Of a stretch of 40,360 nt of DNA, positions 40,289 through 40,360 are shown one piece after another. The stretch is from assembly GCA_046296435.1 (NCBI GenBank), contig JBKBLI010000030.1, forward strand, positions 1-40,360. Reading direction: 5' to 3'. Under the pieces are notes generated by a model. The model had not been told where the DNA came from. It saw only the letters and a program-made list of their open reading frames with translations, and ran no database searches. The number at the start of each line of letters is the position of its first letter. Within the stretch, counting starts at the first letter, position 1. The stretch comes from M3007 sp046296435. GTDB lineage: Bacteria; Bacteroidota; Bacteroidia; Chitinophagales; Saprospiraceae. The translations under genes were made by a program, and so were the position numbers.

Positions 40289-40360
40289 CTAACCACTAAC
40301 CACTAACCGCTAACCACTAACCGCTAACCACTAACCACTAACCACTAACCACTAACCACT
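40289..40360 (+). repeat. Heptamer tandem array (CTAACCA)n, cut by the window end
   Basis: Ten full units lie at 40289-40358 and an eleventh begins at 40359. Units 3 and 5 (40303 and 40317) read CTAACCG, the others CTAACCA. The array begins after an A/T-rich stretch and continues beyond the window. Confidence 0.95.

Noticed and set aside
40289..40360. CRISPR array
   Set aside because: The units are 7 bases long with no spacers and no cas genes nearby; it is a simple tandem repeat.
1..40360. rRNA, tRNA, prophage or transposon genes
   Set aside because: None of their motifs was recognised on either strand.

Overview
The window is a 40.4 kb, fairly GC-rich piece of a Bacteroidota chromosome, most likely from the Saprospiria/Lewinella side of the phylum and probably from a metagenome assembly. 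This placement is inferred from several signs. Two proteins end in type IX secretion (T9SS) sorting domains. A SusC-like receptor carries an N-terminal carboxypeptidase-regulatory domain. A CzcA pump is fused to a CzcC outer-membrane domain. Many genes lie just downstream of the Bacteroidota -7 promoter element TAnnTTTG, usually with very short leaders. No rRNA, tRNA, CRISPR array, transposase or phage gene was seen. A run of 99 Ns (38724-38822) is flanked by two identical 78-base copies and looks like a scaffolding artefact.

Layout. 1-763: tail of a helix-hairpin-helix protein, two strong terminator hairpins, and the fluoride channel gene crcB. 769-6950 (minus): heavy-metal efflux operon, with a 127-residue small protein that probably starts at CTG, then the CzcA-CzcC fusion pump, then the lipoprotein adaptor. 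7117-9154: a secreted five-heme cytochrome with a T9SS tail. 9238-15053 (minus): complete seven-gene Mrp/Mnh Na+/H+ antiporter operon (A to G) with overlapping genes, its promoter and its terminator. 15054-17941: a dispersed-repeat patch, an aldo/keto reductase, a SUI1/eIF1-like factor and a bile-acid/sodium symporter family transporter. 18027-20806: a triple-LysM protein and a NYN nuclease with a cold-shock domain, sharing a terminator. 21025-25208: TonB-dependent receptor, two lipoproteins and a small membrane protein. 25260-28171: proton-translocating transhydrogenase operon (pntAA, pntAB, pntB) with a perfect GC-rich hairpin inside it. 28461-31019: a lipoprotein and a convergent MsbA-type ABC exporter.

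31110-38406 (minus) looks like one four-gene transcription unit, which is the most unusual arrangement here. It holds an SH3-domain lipoprotein, a membrane-anchored TIR-domain protein (GTG start), a 1346-residue T9SS-secreted protein with an internally duplicated module, and a cation diffusion facilitator whose start codon overlaps the stop of the secreted protein. 38596-40188 holds a 32-residue Cys/His-rich open reading frame that overlaps the start of a phosphate-selective-porin-like gene by ATGA. The window ends inside a telomere-like heptamer array (CTAACCA)n.

Many of the genes concern ion and redox balance across the envelope: fluoride export, divalent metal export by RND and CDF systems, Na+/H+ exchange, and proton-driven NADPH formation. 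The rest are outer-membrane uptake, secreted proteins and envelope lipoproteins. All functional statements come from motif reading and family knowledge; no search was run.
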